This document shows positions 18,854 through 29,337 of a stretch of 64,000 nucleotides of DNA, in pieces (the first letter of the stretch is position 1; each line of letters starts with the position of its first letter). A model generated the notes under the pieces. It was not told where the DNA came from, ran no database searches, and saw only the letters and a list, made by a program, of their open reading frames with translations. The stretch is from the NCBI GenBank assembly GCA_003255025.1, contig QANY01006193.1:433646-497645 (forward strand), read 5' to 3'. The DNA comes from Datisca glomerata (lineage: Eukaryota > Streptophyta > Magnoliopsida > Cucurbitales > Datiscaceae). The translations under genes and the position numbers were made by a program.

Positions 18854-19657
18854 TTTGGTATCAAAGTCAGATTCAAGTCTGATTTTTTCTGATTTGACGG
18901 TGGTTCTGAAAAAAGATCACAACTTTGGATTCAGAGCCAAAATAGTCATTATTACATATCAAATCGAACAGATTTTTGAGATCTACAATCTGCACGTTCA
19001 TTGTGAAGCCAGATTTCATCGTTTTGATCACTTCACGAGGTGTTTAAGTTTTCTGCGCACTTTCATCTAAAGTTCAGAATTTCAGATTTCAAATTCGAAT
19101 TTCCATTGTTTTAGTTATCATCTTATCTCATCATACCTTGTCATATCTTGTCATATCTTATCTTATCGTATCTTATCTCATCTTATCATAAATTATATTA
19201 TCTTTTCTTATCTTATCTTATCCTAGTCTTATCCATATCTTTTCTTATCCCACTTTATCTTATCTTATCATATATTTTCTTATCTCATCCTATCATTGTC
19301 TTATCTTATCATTTTCTTATCTTATCATATCATATCTCATCTTGTCATTATTATCTTATATTTTCTTATCTAATTTTATATTATACTATCTTGTCAAAAC
19401 TTATCTTATCTTTTTCTTATCTTATCTTATCTTATCTTTTTTTCTTATCTTATCTTATCTTATCTTTTTCTTATCTTATCTTATCTAATCATTATCTAAT
19501 CATTATCTTATCTTATCTAATCATTATCTTATCTTATCTTATCATCTTATCCTTTACTTCTCTTAACCTAACTTATCTTCTATAAAAACATAGTATAAGT
19601 TGATCTCTTTTTTTGTTTCCTTATCTCTAATTTTATCCATTAGTTGTTTCTTAAAAA
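18854..19657 (+). repeat. gypsy-I copy 2, primer site and (TTATC)n leader
   Basis: Primer site TGGTATCAAAG at 18856-18866 (initiator tRNA-Met type, one mismatch). The leader has the (TTATC)n tract at about 19100-19570, again without ATG and nearly without G on the element strand. It extends about 80 bp further than copy 1 before breaking at a LINE-A fragment; gag is missing. Confidence 0.87.
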
Positions 19658-20442
19658 GAGTTCAATTTTCTTGGTTTCCACTCCTTCTAACCCATGTGGG
19701 TTTGGAAAAAGCTTCTCAAGCTCAGGAGCAAGTTTCTGCCCTTTTGCTCTATAACTATTGAAGATGGTACTATTGTGAAGCTTCTTACAGCTAATTGACA
19801 CCCTCTAGGTGTCCTTTGGGCTAGTTGGTTGGCTTTGCGAAACAAACTTGCCACTAGAGATAGAGTTTCACAATGGGACCAAACACCAGGGTTTTGTGCT
19901 GATTGTGTGTGTTGTGTTGGCTATCAGGAGACACATGAGCATCTTTTTATCAATTGTTGGTATGAGCCACACTTACTGCTAGGTTAGGGAATAAGGTCAG
20001 TTTGTAGATTGCATGCTAACTATTGCAAAAGGGAAGTCACTCAGAAGAGTCCTTGTTAAGCTAGCTTTTACTTCCTTCATCTATTATGTATGGAGAGAAA
20101 GAAATGCAAGGATTTTTTAAGGCAAAATCAGAGATTCCAAGGTCCTAATTGAAGTTATCTCACAATTAGTCAGATTAAGGCTTTGGGATTCGAAGTTTTT
20201 TGGCACTAATGATACTAATCTACGTTTAGTGGATAGATGTGGTCTTAACCCAAGCATTTTGTAAACATTGGCTGTCTTATAAAGCCTTGGTATCTAATTT
20301 CAGTACTTTACAGATTACTAGTTTAATTTACGTGCAGTTCTTAAGCCTTTGATTAGGCTCTAATTTTGTATTTCTTGGGGTATGCCCCTTGTTCATGTGT
20401 AAGTATCTTTTGGTTTATACAATTTGTTTACAAAAAAAAAAC
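19658..20442 (+). mobile_element. LINE-A 3' fragment with internal deletion
   Basis: Corresponds to about 34953-36065 of the full-length LINE-A, with ~300 bp removed internally (the GTCCTTTGGGC text jumps to TTGGTTGGCTTTGCG). It retains the zf-RVT-like block (CADCVCCVGYQETHEHLFINC equivalent), the same TAA after the RNARIF equivalent (about 20117), and the 3' UTR with GGGGTATGCCCC and poly(A). Its left flank is gypsy-I leader and its right flank satellite; no target duplication is visible. Confidence 0.87.
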
Positions 20443-21071
20443 TTGGCTAAAATTGGATCTTTTAGATATGACATGTACTTGAATTGACTTTTGACACTCA
20501 ATACACGTTTGGGATAAGAATTTGAAGTGTTGTGGTCGTTTTATGTGCTTCTAGTGCTATACGGAGTCAAAAAGTTCTAATTAGACGTGTTTGGCCCCAA
20601 ACTAGTTGAACTTGGCTAAGCATGGATATTTAGGGCATGACATGTACTCGAACTAAATTTTTACACCCAATACATATTTGGAATACATATTTGGGGTGTT
20701 GTGGTTGTTGTAGGTGCTTCTAGTGCCACTCGAAGTCAAAAAGACCCACTGGCCATGTTTAAGCCTAAACTAGACGAACTTAGTTAAACTCGGATCTTTT
20801 GGTCATGGCATGTACTCGAATTGACTTTTGGCACCCAATACACGTTTGGTATAACAATTTTGAATGTTGTGGTCCTTTTTGGTGCTTCTAGTGCCATACA
20901 TAGTCAAAAAGGCCCGATGGGACTTGTTTAGGCCCAAACTAGATGAACTTGGCTAAACATAGATCTTTTTGGCAGGGTATGTACTCGAACTGACTTTTGA
21001 TAGCCGATACACGTTTGGGATAAGAATTCATAGTGTTGTTGTCGATTTAGGTGCTTCTAGGCCATTCAGAG
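20443..21071. repeat. 169-bp satellite array segment
   Basis: Nearly four units with the same hallmarks, ending at 21071 where the complement of a gypsy-I LTR end begins. No gene. Confidence 0.92.
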
Positions 21072-22096
21072 TGATATCAACCTCACCGTCGCTTTGCAGG
21101 GAAACCCGATAACAATGATGGTTCAAGAACCCAAAGATCGATTTTAAAGAAGAGGAAATCCTGACCCATTTTCTCTGACACAAAGAGAACTTTAGGTATA
21201 AGACCTAAGATCCAAATTGATGCTTCGAAAAGAACCAAAGGTATGGTTTAGACGCCACACTGAAGAACAATAAGGAAAAGTGAGTGATAAGTCTAGGTTT
21301 TAGACGTCACAAAAATATTCTTGATAAGTCTGAAAAGTTCTAAGAAAAACCAAAGAGAAAACTCTCACACAGGAATTATATTGAACCAAGTTATTTAATA
21401 CATTGTAAAAAATGCTTAAATAGAAAAACTAGAAGCCTAAAGAGTCCTAAAATGTTTAGACAACCTAAACTAAATTTAAAAGATAAAGAAATTATAATTG
21501 CAGTAAATAAGGAACTAGTAATTCACCCAAAATATTCTTATTGGCTGTCCATTTGTAGGTTAGGATTGCCAAGGTGTCATGTTCTGGTAGACTCCTATTG
21601 GCTGTCCACTTCTAGGTTAGGATTGCCAAGTTGTCTTGCTTCCTTGTTATCATTTAAATTGCCAAGACATGCTCCATGTGGACTTCCATATTGTATGCCA
21701 CATCATGCTCCGTGTGCAATGCCAAGTAGAATGCCACATCATCTCCATTCAGGCTACCATGTTGGATGCCACGTCATCTCCATTTAGGCTACCATGTTGG
21801 ATGCCATGTCATGCTCCATGTCGGCTGCCATGTCATGGTCCATGTAGGATGTCATGTTGGATGCCACATCATACTCCGTGTGGGCTGCCATGTTGGATGC
21901 CACGACATGCTCCGTCTAGGCTGCCATGTTGGACGGCACGTCATGCTCCATGTAGGCTGTTATACTCTATGTCATGCTCCACGTCATACTCCCATTGAGT
22001 GCTTCATCCATCCTCATTTCTCTAGCTCTTGTCATTTGGCCTCTTGGTACTTGAAGTAGATCCATCCTTTGAGGTTGTGCAACCGGATCCTCATCA
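21072..22096 (-). repeat. gypsy-I copy 3, 3' LTR
   Basis: On the minus strand it starts TGATGAGGATCCGG (22096) just after a purine-rich tract and ends TTGATATCA (21072). It is the longest gypsy-I LTR here (about 1025 bp): the 36-bp repeat tract (21660-21990) has more units and the ~63-bp segment is duplicated (21540-21650). Confidence 0.88.
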
Positions 22097-22352
22097 TTCC
22101 CTCCCGCTTGAGAAGGATTTGTCCTCAAATCATCACCTACATCAAATGGGAACAAGTTAGTTACATTAAATTTAGTACTTACATTGTACACACCAGGACG
22201 ATCAAGCTTGTAGGCATTGTCGTTGATTCTTGCAAGGACGTGGAAAGATCCATCCCCTTTAGTCATTTAGTTTGCTTTCCTTTATGTAGGAAACCTTTCA
22301 TCATATTGCTCATTCTTACTTTCAATGTTAGCTCGGACCTTGGCTTATAAAA
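21967..22352 (-). pseudogene. gypsy-I pol C-terminus running into the LTR
   Basis: The minus-strand frame reads [39 protein letters not shown], then the purine-rich codons QAGGNDED across the LTR border (22096), and MDLLQVPRGQMTRAREMRMDEALNGSMTWSMT up to the repeats. This is the C-terminal end of an integrase-type polyprotein; no chromodomain follows. Sequence upstream of 22352 is satellite, so the rest of pol is lost. Confidence 0.85.
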
Positions 22353-22920
22353 CATTCATGCGGCTTCTAGTGCCATAAGGAGACAAAAACACCTCACTGG
22401 ACGTGTTTGGCAAAACTTGGATATTATGGACATGACATGTAATAAACTGTCTTTTGAGACCCAATACACATTTAGGGCCAAAATATAGAGTGTTGTAGTC
22501 ATTTAATGTGCTTCTAGTGCTATACGGAGTCAAAAGACCAATGGGATTTGTTTAGGCCCAAACTTGGTTAACTTGGCCAAACTAGGATGTTTTAGGATTG
22601 GATATACTTGAACTGACTGTGACACCCAATACACGTTTGGGATAAGAATTTGGTTTGTTGTGGTCTTTTTATGTGTTTCTAGTGCCTGACGGAGTCAAAA
22701 AGACCTAATGCGACATGTTTTGGCCCAAACAGATGGAGTTGGCTAAACTTAGATCTTTTGGGCATGACATGTACTCGAACTGACTTTTGACACCCAATAC
22801 ACGTTTGGGACAAGAATTTGAAGTGTTGTGGTCATTTTAGGTGCTTCTAGTGCCATACAAAGTCAAAAAGACTCAATGGAACGTGTTTAGGCCCAAACTA
22901 GATGAACTTGACTAAACTTC
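22353..22920. repeat. 169-bp satellite array segment
   Basis: About 3.4 units between gypsy-I copy 3 and LINE-C copy 2. No gene. Confidence 0.92.
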
Positions 22921-23017
22921 GAATAGCAATCATTTGAATTTAAGAACTGAAGGTACCTTGTCACTGAAACTTCGTTGAATAGAATCAAGTCCTTTAAACC
23001 AAGACCCACCTGAGATT

Positions 23018-23590
23018 ATTATTCCTTGTGGAAGGATTGGTGCTTCACCTTCTTAGTGATAAAGAGCTCCATTTTTATTACTCCTACTCCTTCTTCTTGC
23101 TCTTGGCTTTGGAGAAAGATTCTGAAATTAAGAGATAAATTCTCTCCCTTTTGCAAAGTTACTATTGGCAATGGGAAATCTGTGAGGCTTTTTACTGATC
23201 AATGGCACCCTTTTGGGGGTTCTCATTACCAAATTTGGTCCAAGGCTTCTCTCGGGTACAGGGTGGTGGAATTGGGTGATTCGAAATGGGTGCTGGAATT
23301 GGCCCTCTCCAAGCTGCTTGTGATCTCAACCTTTTGATTTTTGAGCCTCCTTAGGGGCTAAGTTTGTTAATTTGTTTCTTTGTAATGTTTCTTTGCATTG
23401 AGGAGTTTGGTTTGTTTTGTAATGCGCTAAGTTTTAGTTGGCTTATTTTTTTGGGTTTATATTTGTTTTGGCTTTAGGTAGCTAGGTTTATCTCTTTTTT
23501 GGCTTTGTAGGTTTGTATATCCTGGGGTATGCCCATTGTATATTTGTTTGTATTTTTCGGGTTAATACATTTTTTTGCTTACCGAAAAAA
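23018..23590 (+). mobile_element. LINE-C tail inserted antisense into LINE-C, 17-bp target duplication
   Basis: Flanked by AAGACCCACCTGAGATT at 23001-23017 and 23591-23607. It holds a piece of ORF2 (WKDWCFTFLVIKSSIFITP, WQWHPF-like), an internal deletion joining it to the last codons (ASWDLNLLIF equivalent), the 3' UTR, GGGGTATGCCCATTG and a poly(A). Confidence 0.93.
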
Positions 23591-25184
23591 AAGACCCACC
23601 TGAGATTTAGGAAAGCAAAGATCCTCCCAAGCTACTTTGCCCCCGGATTGCTTGGCCTCATTAGCATTCCAAAGATTGTTCCTAAGGGCTGCTTGGACCA
23701 ATTTAATGACCTTCTTGGGATAATAAACAACCCACACTAGAATTGAAACATAGCTGTCAACACTGACTTGACCAATTGAAGCCTTCCAGCAAAAGATAAA
23801 TATTTTGTTTCCAAGATCTGATTATGGCCACAATACTCTCAACCAAGGAGTCATAGTCAGTCTTTCCTAACTTAGAATTAAGAAGGGGGACTCCCAAGTA
23901 TCTCATAGGCAAAGAACCCACGGTTAAAGACATAATCTCCAAAATATGTTGCTGGAAAGTATCAGAGACCCCTGAGAAGAGGATCTGGCTCTTAAGAAGG
24001 TTAGGCTGAAGCCCAGATAAGGCTTCAAAGAGAAGGAGAGCCTCCTTAATAATTTGGACTGGTTTCACATTTCCATTGCAAAAAAAAAAATGAAGAGATC
24101 ATCCGCAAAGCAAAGATTAACTATATGGAGCTCTTTGCACCTCCAATGGAACTCAAAGTTAGGGTCTTAGGCAACAAAATGAAGAACCTTTCTCCCAAAT
24201 TTCTCCTTGCTAGCATTAGAAGGGTCAGAAGCAAGAGCACCTTGGATAGCACTCAATTTACTCCTTGCTAACGGAGCCCTAGCTGAAATATCATTGCAAG
24301 AGGCCTGATTAAAGCCCCTGAGAGCTTTTTTAACTGATTTGAGCTTAGAAGTCAGCTTAAACATGACTGAACCCCTCACCTCAACTCGCCATGCTCTTTG
24401 GACCACCGGCCAAAAACTCTATCTATCAATCTAAAAATCAAAGAATCTGAAGCAAGCCTTAGGCCTGGCATTGCTTCCACCCTCCCTTAATAATGATGGG
24501 GCTATGATCAGAAGCACCCGGAGAATCAAAAGTACAAGTAGAAGAAGGGAAAAAGTCTAACCACAAAGAGTTGATTAAAGCTCTATCCAATTTTTTCATG
24601 ATATAGCTACTATCATCTTCACAATTACTCCAAGTGAATTGGAAGCCATTATAAGGGTGGTTCTCCAGTTTAATTTTGAATTAGCACTACCCAAACTCCC
24701 TCATTCCAGTGTCCCATTCAAACCTGCCTCTTACCTTCTCATTAGGGTGTAAAGATTCATTAAAGTCACATGTGATAATCCAAGGGGATTGAGCAGACTT
24801 TCCATGGTGCTGAACAAGGCTGTTCCAAAGCTCAATTCTCTCATAGCTAGAGTTAGAAGCATACATGAAAGAAGAAAAGATAACCATTCCCGAGAGCCTC
24901 AAAGTGATTTTACAAAAAATAGTCTGATTTGAGCTAAACATAGACTCAAGCATTTCTGGATCCCAAGCAACCCAAATCCTCCCTTCTTGAGAAAAAGCAT
25001 AATTAGCTAGAATCTGCCAATTAGGGAACACACTTTGAGCAATTGAAGAAAACTTAGGGAATTTCACCGTAATTTCCACCAAAGAGCACAAATTCAGTTG
25101 AAAGTCTCTACACAACTTCCTTACCTCTGCTTTCTTGAGAGTACTATTGAAGCCTCTCACATTCCAAGTGGCAAGATTAATCAT
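23591..25184 (-). pseudogene. LINE-C ORF2 (broken; RT mostly deleted)
   Basis: Starts MINLATWNVRGFNS at 25184, its ATG overlapping the ORF1 stop as ATGA (25184-25181). The endonuclease half is readable (GRIWVAWDPEML, CDFNESLHPNEKVRGRFEWDTGMREFG) with frameshifts. Homology jumps at about 24165 from linker (LKSVKKALRGFNQASCNDISARAPLA) to the end of the RT (VQIIKEALLLFEALSGLQPN, LPMRYLGVPLL), so the motifs carrying the catalytic aspartates are gone. Confidence 0.87.
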
Positions 25185-28100
25185 AGATTGATTGGGCAGT
25201 GGGTTACTCCACCTTTGATAACCAATTTCCCCTTCACCTTACTGGGGTGAGGGGTACCTTTCCCTTTCTTCTTCAGCTTCTTCTTGGAGCTCTTAGAATC
25301 TTGGCCCACAGAATTAGGAGCCACAGGGGTGAGGGGCTCATTGTCTTGATCAGTACCCATCTTCATCTCCTCCTCACTATGGGAAGCCTCTTCTATGGGT
25401 GGGAGCATGGCTATCGGGCTATCCAAAGAACTACGCTCCAAGTCATTGAAACTTGGAACAATAGCTAAACTTTTATCCATTAAAGGAGACTTTCTCCCAA
25501 ATTTCTTTTTTGTGACCACTGTCCATCCTCTCCTTAATCAGGTTCAATGGGAGTGGTAATGGATAAGATGGGAATTATATGGAGCTCGGGGTTGATATTT
25601 TGGTTGGGCTAGGAGATGGAGATGGGGTCTCTTTGGGGGAGNGGGAGGGGGGAGTATCTGGTTGGTTAGGGGCTTGAGGGGGAAGAGAAGGTTTAGGTTT
25701 ATGGACTAGGGGAGCTGCATTACAATCATGGCCAAAGATGTCTCACTTGTGGCATCTTTTAAGTAGAACTTCATATTCAACTTGGACATTAATAGGGAAC
25801 CATCCATCCAATCCAAAATCAATATCAAAGTGTTTAACCACCCTAGTTTGGGTAGTGATTTCAGCACGAACTCGAGCATACTCATACTTACCTCTGTTGG
25901 CTGTCCACGGGTCAGTATAGAGAGGAGTACCAACAGCACTAGCAATATGCTCCAAGGCCTCTGCTGACCTTAGTTCAAGGGGAACATTCCAAAGCCTTAC
26001 CCAAATAGGGATCTTAGAGACCTTCTCCTTGCAAAATTTGTCATTAGGCTGCCATTTTTGGAGAATAATGGGCTTAGCAAGTAAGAACCAAGGTCCAGCT
26101 TCAAGAACAGCATCTCTAGCTTCAATAGAGTCAAATGCAAACGAGAGGACTTACCACAAAGAAACCCACAAGACAATTTTCCCATTTTGCAAATCTTTCT
26201 TTGGATATGCAACACAGTAGCAGGACTGTAATTCTTTCTTCTTCAAATATTGTAGTTTCTTCATAAGCCAAGTGAAGCTTTTGCCCCTAATTTTGCTTAA
26301 CTTTTTCAGCCCAAGAACCCTTAGGAGTAGGGTTACTAGTTGGGGCAGGTTTACAAAGTTTCTCATAGATACCATTGTTCTCCAAAGATCCAAAGGGAGA
26401 GGGGGAGGGATCTCTCTACTAATCCCTTGAGTAAAAGGATAAATTTCAAGATATTGGATCACAGCATTATACTCAGGGAATTTACCTTGTTGACCACTAG
26501 TCAAAGGCTCACCCGTTGTTGGGGTAAGATTGGCTTGATTAAGTGATATGAACCCCACCGATGATTTACGATGAAACGCGATAACAATGATGGTTCAAGA
26601 ACCCAAAGAACGTGAAAAGACAAGATTGTTGAGCCTTAACCCGTTATCTAGCAAGATAAGAACTAAGACTACGAATGATAGAAACGCCACACCAAGAAAC
26701 CTAAGGATCACTCAAGAATCAAGATGATAAGTTTGGTTGTTTGAACACCACAAGACTAACTTGATAAGTTCAAAGAGTTCTTTCAAGAACAAAGAGGACA
26801 CACCTCACAATAACATAAACTTGTTTTCAATATTCATGACCTCTTTACAAATTTCTTGTGTACCATGTTTTATACTTGGAACAACCGTCCAAGAATAGGA
26901 AAAGCATTAATTTTAGCTTTGAAACAACACCAACATTAAAGTAAATAAGTTCCCACGTTTTTAGACCTTTTTTGACTACTAATAATAAGTAAACATCACT
27001 AATTGACTATGAACAATGTATTTAAGCATAACCAATCCAAGCTAGATTCATCCCCCTATTTAATAGCCTTGAAAATAGTCCAATTCATGCCCTTTCACGG
27101 CCTTATCTTGTGAACACGTTTTTGTAGGTTCATTATCCTTTTCAATTGCTTTTGTATGCTTATTAGACTCTTCAATGGCTTTGATGACATGGATAAAGCC
27201 TTGATTTTCATTTGGACACACATTGGGCTTCACTTTTCCAGAATCCTTCCAATTCTCTTGAATCAGCCAAATAAGTGCTTTCTTGAAATTTTGGGCTCTA
27301 GGTCTTGTAATTGGACCACCAGGGAGTGATAAAGGATCTTGTGCCAGTTCAGCTCCATTCCCGCGTGTATGCTCAGCCCCACGTGCATTTTCAACTCCTA
27401 GATTTGCATCATTAAGGGTAATTGGTGGATCAAGCAAAGGATCAATTTGGAGCTCACTAGGACAAGCTTCTTTATCTATTTTGGTGACATTAGGACAACC
27501 CTTTACAGGTGAAGGACGTCCTTTTTCTTGTTGCCCACTAGTCAAAGGCTCAACCAAGGTTAGTGAAAGGTTAGCTCTACTAGGGGTAAAAGGTTGGTGA
27601 AGCAAAGGCTGAATTTGGGTCTTTAAAGGACAAATAGCTTTTCCTGTTTTGGTGAAAGTAGGGCACCTTTTTACAGATGGGCAGCCCTTTTAAGGTGTAA
27701 GAGCTGCCAGCTGACGGAAGGACAAGTCATTTTTGCTTAAAACCCGGAAAGCTGTCTTGCTTTACCTTAAAACCCGGATCTGTGCCTGGCACCCTTTGGA
27801 CCGCTGGTTTTGGGGCTGCATTGGATTGAATCACACCTAACTGCGGTGTATTGAAGCTTTCTTCACGGCTGAAGCTTCAAATCCTTGCTTTGTTTTTTCT
27901 TTAAACACCTTATTCAAAGCTTTCATGGACCCTTTGCTAAGCATGCTGCCAAGATTCGAGGAGCCATTATCCCTCTTACATAACCCACCATTAAAGCTAG
28001 AGCTTACACCTTGGGGAGGAACATTCTTAGCAGAACCAAAAGGAGCTTCTATGGACCCACCCTTTGTAAAGGTAACATTATCCCCTAAATTTTCAGCTTT

Positions 28101-28442
28101 GGGAGAGTTGAAAGTCAAATCTTTGGTCTTTTCTTCACCATAAAGGCTTTCACCTACCAGGAGAACATCCTTTCCACCATTCTCTGAAAAATCCAGAACT
28201 GAATCTACTTCATTTTCACCCAAAAACTCACCATTGTTGACTTTTGGGCAAGATATAATATAAAGTGCTTTTCCACCCAAAAAATTACCTTCTATAACTT
28301 CTGGGTTTTCAAGCATGGAACTTCCATCTCCATTAAACTTTAAAACAGCTTCATGAGATGTAGAATTCATCTTGCCCGAACTTTTCTTGCTGATCTTTGA
28401 AACTTGCTGAGTCTTGGCTTCAAAGTAAGCATCATTCACCAT
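25181..28442 (-). pseudogene. LINE-C ORF1 (broken, interrupted by a solo LTR)
   Basis: The likely start is ATG 28442-28440 (MVNDAYFEAKTQQ), conserved with LINE-A. The N-terminal ~200 codons are low-complexity, Ser/Lys/Gly-rich. The central part has Leu/Pro repeats (PPITPSQANLTLTLGEPLTSGQQGK-like). The DUF4283-like core (26300-25950, several frameshifts), knuckle (LLKRCHKCDIFGHDCNA equivalent near 25740), Pro-rich tract and KKKLKKKGKGTPHPSK tail lead to the stop at 25181. One undetermined base (n) is at 25642. The frame is interrupted at 26544-27411. Confidence 0.85.
26544..27411 (-). repeat. Solo LTR (gypsy-III) with 5-bp target duplication TTAAG
   Basis: 868 bp inserted in LINE-C ORF1, flanked by TTAAG at 26539-26543 and 27412-27416. 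On the minus strand it starts TGATGCAAATC and ends GGTTCATATCA. The uninterrupted site is visible in LINE-C copy 3 near 58730. The first ~350 bp encode an open pol-like C-terminus (LPGGPITRPRAQNFKKALIW...) ending at 27060, so here too the LTR includes coding sequence. Confidence 0.93.
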
Positions 28443-28498
28443 TTTAGAAACTAAGCTCAGCTCCTCCCAGAGGAGGAGCAAAAGAAAACCCTCACCTG

Positions 28499-28536
28499 GT
28501 TTCTAGAGAGAAGAGAGAGCTTCTCTCTCTAGAAAA
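28499..28536 (-). promoter_or_regulatory. 5'-terminal palindrome of LINE-C copy 2
   Basis: TTTCTAGAGAGA and TCTCTCTAGAAA arms flank a short GA/CT-rich centre, about 60 bp upstream of the ORF1 ATG. The same structure occurs at 29247-29280, 56418-56450 and 59806-59841. Regulatory role inferred from conservation. Confidence 0.7.
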
Positions 28537-28550
28537 TAGCTTCTCAGTAG

Positions 28551-29221
28551 ATTTTTATCCAATACATGTTGGGATAAGAATTTGAAGTGTTGTTGTAATT
28601 TTATGTGCTTCTAGTGCCATTTGGAGTCAAAAAGATCCAATTGGATGTGTTTAGACATAAATTAGATGAATTTGGCTAAACTTGGATCTATTGGACATGG
28701 CATGTACTCAAACTGACTTTTGACACCAAATACAGATTGGGATAAGATTTTGAAGTGTTGTGGTCGTTTTAGGTGCTTCTAGTACCATATAGAGTAAAAA
28801 AGACCCAATGGGGCATGTTTTGGCCCAAAACTAGATGAAGTTGACTAAACTTGGATCTTTTGGGCATGGCATGTACTGAAACTGACTTTTGACACACAAT
28901 ACACGTTTGTGACAAGATTTTGAAGTTTTGTGGTCATTTTAGGTACTTCTAGTTGCATACAGAGTCAAAAATACCCAATGTGACATGTTTAGGCCCAAAC
29001 CAAATGAACTTGGCTAAACTCAGATCTTTTGGGCATGTCATGTTCTCGAACTGAATTTTGACACCCAATACATATTTGGGGTATGAATTTGGAGTTTTTT
29101 TTCATTTAAGGCGCTTCTAGTGCCATACCGAGTCAAAAAGACCTTATGGAACGTGTCTAGGCCGAAACTAGATGAACTATACTAAACTACCATTTTTTGG
29201 GCATGGCATGTACTCGAACTG
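28551..29221. repeat. 169-bp satellite array segment
   Basis: About four units. The last 13 bases (TGTACTCGAACTG, 29209-29221) are the left target duplication of the full-length LINE-A. No gene. Confidence 0.92.
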
Positions 29222-29246
29222 GGTCCTTCCTCATCTCCAAACAATG

Positions 29247-29280
29247 TTTAGAGAGAGAAGCTCTCCCTTCTCTCTAGAAA
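29247..29280 (+). promoter_or_regulatory. 5'-terminal palindrome of LINE-A
   Basis: AGAGAGA... and ...TCTCTCTAGAAA arms, slightly degenerate relative to LINE-C, within the first 60 bp of the element. AP-endonuclease LINEs carry internal promoters at the 5' end, so this may belong to the promoter or 5' RNA fold; inference. Confidence 0.6.
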
Positions 29281-29337
29281 CCAGGTGAGTCTTTTCTGTT
29301 GCTCCTCCTCTGGGAGGAGCTGAGCTTAGTTTCTAAA

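Larger units (their letters stand above)
22921..28550 (-). mobile_element. LINE-C copy 2, complete 5' end, lacking 3' end
   Basis: A minus-strand LINE-C with the 5'-terminal palindrome (28499-28536), ORF1, ORF1/ORF2 overlap, endonuclease, a gutted RT, and loss of the final ~1 kb at 22921, where it abuts satellite. Two later insertions interrupt it: an antisense LINE-C tail (23018-23590) and a solo LTR (26544-27411), each with target duplications. About 1 kb of RT is deleted at 24165. Confidence 0.88.

Noticed and set aside
21636..22059. Cys/His-rich frames (HVGCHVGCH type) on the antisense of the 36-bp repeats, also at 12458-12739, 39345-39590 and 43000-43278
   Set aside because: Artefact of reading the 36-bp minisatellite in other frames; the sense frame is the one continuous with pol.
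25642..25642. Undetermined base n in LINE-C ORF1
   Set aside because: A single ambiguous call in a G-rich run; sequencing uncertainty, not biology.
29278..29290. Consensus-like 5' splice site (CAGGTGAGT) near the LINE-A 5' end
   Set aside because: No convincing acceptor context before the ORF1 ATG, and LINE-C copies read CAGGTGAGG; not enough to propose an intron.
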